Part shown: positions 59,977-64,000 of the stretch, one piece after another
Layout of the letters: every line of letters starts with the position of its first letter
Numbering within the stretch: the stretch's first letter is position 1
Assembly: GCA_046294735.1 (NCBI GenBank)
Contig: JBKBKB010000003.1
Span: 62,001-126,000, forward strand
Reading direction: 5' to 3'
Source of the DNA: 34-65-8 sp046294735
Lineage (GTDB): Bacteria; Pseudomonadota; Alphaproteobacteria; Sphingomonadales; Sphingomonadaceae
DNA: 64,000 nt
Notes under the pieces: model-generated
What the model was told of the DNA's origin: nothing
The model's database searches: none
Seen by the model: only the letters and a program-made list of their open reading frames with translations
Translations under genes and position numbers: made by a program

Positions 59977-61599
59977 TCAGGGCAGGCGGCGGGCCTGGTC
60001 GAGCTTGTCGATCTCCCGCGCAGGCTCTTCGCCGGCGCTTTCGGTGGCGTTCGGCGTGAGGTCAACCAACGCAGCACCGGGCGCCACGGTCTTGAGCGCG
60101 GCCAGGTTGGCCCGGAACCGGCGCAATTCTTCGCCCGAAAGCTGCGCACGGGTCACGAACGAGACTGAAGCCGGGTTCACCGCCCGTCCGCCCCGGTACA
60201 TTTCGTAGTGCAGGTGTGCGCCGGTGGAGAGGCCGGTCGAGCCGACATAGCCGATCACCTGGCCCCGCCGTACGCTCTGCCCGGCGCGCACCGCCATTCG
60301 GCTCATGTGGCAATAGCGGGTGGCCAGACCGCCACCATGCTCCAGCCGCACGGCAATGCCGCAGCCGCCCATCCGGCCAGCGCCGGACACGCGCCCGTCG
60401 GTTACCGCCACGATCGGCGTGCCGTAACCGGCGGCAAAGTCCATCCCGCTGTGCATCCGCAGGTAGCCCAGGATCGGATGGCGCCGCATCCCGAAGTTGG
60501 AGGAAATCCGTCCCGATACCGGCGCGAGCAAGCCGGCACGTTGTTCACCAACTCCGGAGGCTTCGTAAAACCGGCCCTCCTTGCCCCACCGCATCAGCTG
60601 CACCTGCGGCTTATCGCCCCGGTCCACCCCGGCATAGACCAGTTGCCCGGCCTGCCGTTCTCCGGTGGCGGCACGGCGGTACTGCACGATCAGGTCAAAG
60701 GTGTCGCTTGGGCGCACCGTGCGCTCCATATCGACCTGGTCATTAAGCGCGGACAGGTACTGCTGGACCGCGCTGGGCGGAGCGCCAGCAGCGCGAAGCG
60801 AACGGTAGAGGCTGCGTCCCACCGTTCCGCGGATACGCAGGGGCGTATCGTCAACCCGGATCGGCTTGCGGGTCAGCACCAGCCCGCTCTCCCCGCGCGA
60901 CACCTCCAGCGCCAGATCGAACCGGGCGCGGAAAGCCAGGGCGTCAAGCGGGCGCGGTTCGTCAGGCCCGGTCCGGCGGCCAAGGGTGATGTCGACCTGC
61001 GTACCCGGCGCGATATCGGCCAGCGGAATCGCATTGGCCACCAGCGCCATGACCCGGCCGGCATCGGCCTGGCCGACTCCGGCGCGGTCGAGCATCCGGG
61101 CGAAGCTGTCGCCGCGCGAAAGGGTGGCGAGCAGCTGCTGGGTAGGCCGCTCCGGGGCGGATTCCAGCGGCTTGACGTCAAGCCGGGCGCCCATATGGCG
61201 GCCACTGTCACCGCCGAGTGCCAGTGGCATGATCATGTGGCTGCGGAATTCGTCACGGGCGGTTTCGTCAATCTGCATCGCCGGGGCCGCTTCGAGCGGA
61301 CCGAAGCTGGGCCAGAACCCGATCGCCAGCGCGCTCAGCCCGATCAGCGTGCCAAGGCCGCGGAACCATTTCCGGCTGCCGATCCCGCTGGCCAGGTCCG
61401 GGGCAAGGTCGAACCGCTCCAGCCGGTCGGACAGATTGAGCCGCCATACGTCGTACCGCTCGACCAGGCTGTCCGCCCGCTGGAGAACCCGGGGGCGGTC
61501 CTGCGGGGCGACCTGCGCGTGCGACAGGGCAGCCGCACGCCAGCCGCGCTGGTCGGCGAGACCGGCCTCCATTTCGGCATTGTCGCGCTCACTGAACAC
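59977..61599 (-). CDS. M23 family peptidoglycan endopeptidase, large form
   Basis: 540 residues. A cytosolic N-terminus of about 78 residues precedes one membrane helix (GLGTLIGLSALAIGFW, near 81-96). A periplasmic helical and beta region (LysM-like/Csd3-like OapA domain near 160-330) leads to the LytM domain. The zinc site is intact: MHSGMDF at 382-388, HLHYE at 462-466, and RYCHMSRM in between. It cuts cross-links and should help growth or division. The CtrA-type box about 100 bases upstream suggests cell-cycle control. Confidence 0.9.
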   Translation of the reverse strand: MFSERDNAEMEAGLADQRGWRAAALSHAQVAPQDRPRVLQRADSLVERYDVWRLNLSDRLERFDLAPDLASGIGSRKWFRGLGTLIGLSALAIGFWPSFGPLEAAPAMQIDETARDEFRSHMIMPLALGGDSGRHMGARLDVKPLESAPERPTQQLLATLSRGDSFARMLDRAGVGQADAGRVMALVANAIPLADIAPGTQVDITLGRRTGPDEPRPLDALAFRARFDLALEVSRGESGLVLTRKPIRVDDTPLRIRGTVGRSLYRSLRAAGAPPSAVQQYLSALNDQVDMERTVRPSDTFDLIVQYRRAATGERQAGQLVYAGVDRGDKPQVQLMRWGKEGRFYEASGVGEQRAGLLAPVSGRISSNFGMRRHPILGYLRMHSGMDFAAGYGTPIVAVTDGRVSGAGRMGGCGIAVRLEHGGGLATRYCHMSRMAVRAGQSVRRGQVIGYVGSTGLSTGAHLHYEMYRGGRAVNPASVSFVTRAQLSGEELRRFRANLAALKTVAPGAALVDLTPNATESAGEEPAREIDKLDQARRLP

Positions 61600-61702
61600 G
61601 CGCAGTCTCCCTTGGGCACGGCTGCAATCGCGGCACGACGCACCCTGACCCGAGCTCCTGAAACAAGTGCGGGCTATGGCGCAATTGCTTGCGCGATTAA
61701 AG

Positions 61703-61717
61703 TTAACACCGGTTTAA
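61703..61717 (-). promoter_or_regulatory. CtrA-type box upstream of the large M23 peptidase gene
   Basis: On the reverse strand TTAA (61717-61714) and TTAA (61706-61703) are seven bases apart, and the second is followed by C, giving TTAA-N7-TTAAC, the full CtrA consensus. It lies 104 bases before the M23 start at 61599 and 91 bases before the divergent helicase. An inverted repeat GCGCAA/TTGCGC (61679-61694) is next to it. Confidence 0.65.
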
Positions 61718-61808
61718 GAAGCGACCAGCCGAGTCCCCCGCCCGACAGGCTGTGGGCCAGGCCAGGCTGCGACTTGTGGCCTGATGCAGGCGCTGCCACA
61801 TAGGTTGG

Positions 61809-64000
61809 GTGAGCAACAGCACGATCAAGGCGGTGCTCGGACCGACCAATACCGGCAAGACGCACCTGGCGATCGAGCGGATGTGCGCCCATTCGAGCGG
61901 GGCGATGGGCTTCCCCCTGCGGCTGCTGGCGCGCGAAGTCTATGACCGGGTGGTGGCCCTCAAGGGCGACAAGCAGGTGGCGCTGATCACCGGCGAGGAA
62001 CGGATCGAACCGCCGGGCGCGCGCTATTTCTGCTGCACTGTGGAATCCATGCCGCGGGATGTGGGCAAACATGCCTTCCTGGCGCTGGATGAGGCACAGC
62101 TCGCCGCCGATCCGGAGCGGGGCCATGTGTTCACCGACCGGTTGCTGCACGCGCGGGGGCGGGAAGAAACCCTGCTGCTGGGGGCGGCCACGCTGGAACC
62201 GCTGGTGCGCCAACTGGTCCCGCAGGCGGAGATCGTCTCCCGTCCGCGCTTTTCCACCCTCAAGCATATCGGCCTGCGCAAGCTGTCGCGCCTGCCGCCG
62301 CGCAGCGCCATTGTCGCGTTCTCGGCAGAGCAGGTCTATGCCGTGGCGGAAATGCTGCGCCGTTTCCGCGGTGGTGCGGCGGTGGTGATGGGCGCGCTCA
62401 GCCCGGAGACGCGCAACCGCCAAGTGGCGCTGTTCCAGTCGGGCGAGGTCGACTACATCGTTGCCACCGATGCAATCGGCATGGGGCTGAACCTTGACGT
62501 CGCCCATGTTGCCTTTGCCGGGCTGACCAAGTTCGACGGCAGACGCCAACGCCGCCTGATGCCAGCGGAAATGGCCCAGATCGCCGGGCGCGCGGGGCGC
62601 CACCACAAGGATGGCACATTCGGCACGCTGGCCGGCGGACAGGGCCCGTCACCCGAATTCACTGAGGAGGAAGTCTACGCGATTGAGGAGCACCGCTTCG
62701 CGCCCCTGACCCGGCTATTCTGGCGCGAAGCCGATCCACGCTTTGACAGCGTGGCGGCGCTCATGGCAGACCTCCAAGCGGCTCCGGACAAGCCCGGCCT
62801 CGCCGCAGCACCCGAAGCGATCGACCTCGCCGTGCTCAAGCGATTGGCTGAGGAGCCCCTTGCAGCGGACGTTCGCGGGGAGGGGTTGGTGCGGCGTTTC
62901 TGGGAAACCTGCTCGCTGCCGGATTTCCGCCAGTCGGGGGCGGACACCCACGCGCGCTTTGTCGCCCGGCTTTGGCAGGACCTGCGCCACGGCCATCTCG
63001 GAGCGGACTTCGTGGCGGCACGGATGGCCGAGCTCGACAATGTCGCGGGCGATATCGACACGCTGCAAGGGCGGATTGCCGCCATCCGCAGCTGGGCCTA
63101 CGTCTGTCAGCGACCCGACTGGGTGCTGGCGCGGAACGAAATGGCAGCACGGGCGCGCGGGGTAGAGGCAAGGCTGTCAGATGCGCTACACGCGCGCCTG
63201 ACCGAACGATTCGTCAACCGGAGGACCGCGATCCTGATGAAAACCATGGGCCAGGACGCAGCCTTGCTGCCCGTCACCTGCGACGAGGACGGCACGATTG
63301 CGGTCGAAGGCGAGGTGATCGGGTGCCTGCGCGGGTTTACCTTCACCGTCGATCACCGCGCCAGCCATGAAGACCGGCGGATGCTGCTTGCCGCCGGGGA
63401 GAAAGCCTTGCCGCGCCTCCTGGCCGAGCGCGCGGCGAAGCTGTCTGACGGGTTCGAAGGCGTCACGCTGGAGCAAGGCGCGCTGCTGTGGCAGGGACGG
63501 CGGCTGGCGTCGGTCGAACTGGCTGTCGATCCACTGCGACCAAGGCTGGTCCCTGAGCGCGATCTGGCGCTGGTGCCGGAGCCGGCGCGGCAGCAGTTGC
63601 TCGATGCGCTGGGCAAGTGGGTGGCAGCACAACTGAAACCGCTTGCGCCGCTCGCCGCACTCCATGCGGCAGCACGTGATCCGGCGGCCGGATCCCAGGC
63701 CCGCGCGCTGCTGCTGAAGCTGGTGGCCGGGCATGGCTATGTCTCGCGCGAGGAAGCGGGTCTGGAGCACCTGCCCAAGGATTTGCGACCGGCGCTGCGC
63801 CGTCTGGGTGTGACTTTTGGCGCGCTCGACGTGTTCGCGCGCGACCTGCTCAAGCCAGCCCCGCGCCGCCTTCTGCAGGCACTGGGGCAGGACCGTCGCC
63901 CCCTCAATCCGGACATGATCCCGGTGATCGCGGGCACTGGCAAACTACCCTCTGGCTATCGGCCGGCAGGGGGGCAGTTCGTGAGGGTCGACGTGGCCGA
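61809..64000 (+). CDS. SUV3-like superfamily 2 RNA/DNA helicase (runs off the window)
   Basis: At least 730 residues from GTG 61809 to the edge. Walker A GPTNTGKTH is at residues 11-19; ALDEAQLAAD near 92-101 is motif II; GALSPETRNRQVALFQSGEVDYIVATDAIGMGLNLDV near 193-229 and QIAGRAGRHHKDG near 256-268 are motifs IV-VI. This is the SUV3/MgpS-type helicase of alphaproteobacteria, related to the mitochondrial degradosome helicase. The domain after about 300 is helical and unlike other helicases. The gene is divergent from the M23 peptidase and the end is not visible. Confidence 0.88.
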   Translation, partial: MSNSTIKAVLGPTNTGKTHLAIERMCAHSSGAMGFPLRLLAREVYDRVVALKGDKQVALITGEERIEPPGARYFCCTVESMPRDVGKHAFLALDEAQLAADPERGHVFTDRLLHARGREETLLLGAATLEPLVRQLVPQAEIVSRPRFSTLKHIGLRKLSRLPPRSAIVAFSAEQVYAVAEMLRRFRGGAAVVMGALSPETRNRQVALFQSGEVDYIVATDAIGMGLNLDVAHVAFAGLTKFDGRRQRRLMPAEMAQIAGRAGRHHKDGTFGTLAGGQGPSPEFTEEEVYAIEEHRFAPLTRLFWREADPRFDSVAALMADLQAAPDKPGLAAAPEAIDLAVLKRLAEEPLAADVRGEGLVRRFWETCSLPDFRQSGADTHARFVARLWQDLRHGHLGADFVAARMAELDNVAGDIDTLQGRIAAIRSWAYVCQRPDWVLARNEMAARARGVEARLSDALHARLTERFVNRRTAILMKTMGQDAALLPVTCDEDGTIAVEGEVIGCLRGFTFTVDHRASHEDRRMLLAAGEKALPRLLAERAAKLSDGFEGVTLEQGALLWQGRRLASVELAVDPLRPRLVPERDLALVPEPARQQLLDALGKWVAAQLKPLAPLAALHAAARDPAAGSQARALLLKLVAGHGYVSREEAGLEHLPKDLRPALRRLGVTFGALDVFARDLLKPAPRRLLQALGQDRRPLNPDMIPVIAGTGKLPSGYRPAGGQFVRVDVA

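Noticed and set aside
1..64000. CRISPR arrays, insertion sequences, prophage or toxin-antitoxin genes
   Set aside because: No repeat-spacer pattern, transposase, integrase or toxin-antitoxin pair was found on either strand.

Overview
The window is GC-rich chromosomal DNA from an alphaproteobacterium, most likely Sphingomonadales of the Erythrobacter/Novosphingobium type. Evidence: SciP (DUF1153) and TrcR (DUF1013) cell-cycle regulators, a CtrA-type box, a bactofilin paired with an M23 peptidase, CcrM-type GANTC sites, an EcfG-type stress promoter, Coq7-type ubiquinone synthesis and a PP_1105-type DNA ligase. I see no phage, transposase, integrase or CRISPR. It reads as core chromosome with one accessory-looking polysaccharide block.

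Layout. 1-2000: edge of an acyl-CoA synthetase gene, an SDR oxidoreductase, tRNA-Thr(GGT) and a small basic protein. 2034-9590: a tightly packed forward run gpmA-purE-purK-folA-ribF-ileS-lspA-DUF3035 lipoprotein, mostly joined by start/stop overlaps. 9856-14474: an OmpA-type lipoprotein, a CysQ-like phosphatase, sucC and etfBA; etfBA carries a palindromic operator inside its promoter. 14784-20796: reverse operon of an RND adaptor, an RND pump with extra membrane segments, and a DUF445 protein. 21017-22029: a GlsB-type stress protein with an EcfG-type promoter, then sciP coupled to a small upstream ORF. 22138-23301: mnmA.

23292-35231 is the exopolysaccharide locus. A glycosyltransferase lies on one side. 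The forward block is Wza-like exporter, Wzc-like tyrosine autokinase, an unrecognised membrane-anchored protein, Wzy-like polymerase and a PglC-size sugar-phosphate transferase. The convergent reverse block is a WbpV-like reductase, a glycosyltransferase, WecC and WecB. The set predicts a Wzy-dependent polymer with ManNAcA and possibly QuiNAc; no Wzx flippase or Wzb phosphatase gene is present.

35293-44235: a reverse housekeeping run (coq7, dsbB, ctpA, envC, rlmH, rsfS, nadD, proA) and a divergent M23-bactofilin pair. The spacer between them holds seven GANTC sites in 128 bp, the most striking non-coding signal here. 44239-50744 (reverse): fadD, trcR, a glycosyltransferase/LpxH-like pair, a GST with an unexplained N-terminal extension, and a quinone oxidoreductase. 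50847-57532 (forward): DUF1192 protein, clpA, a DNA-repair exonuclease/ligase pair and a SulP transporter. 57529-61599 (reverse): DUF167, gamma-carbonic anhydrase, GNAT, hemB and a large M23 peptidase with a CtrA box upstream. From 61809 a SUV3-like helicase runs off the end.

No single wholly new system stands out. The strongest leads are regulatory (GANTC cluster, CtrA box, LiuR-like operator, EcfG promoter) and architectural (RND insertion, GST extension, unknown protein in the polysaccharide operon). Everything here was read by eye; no database search or structure prediction was run.
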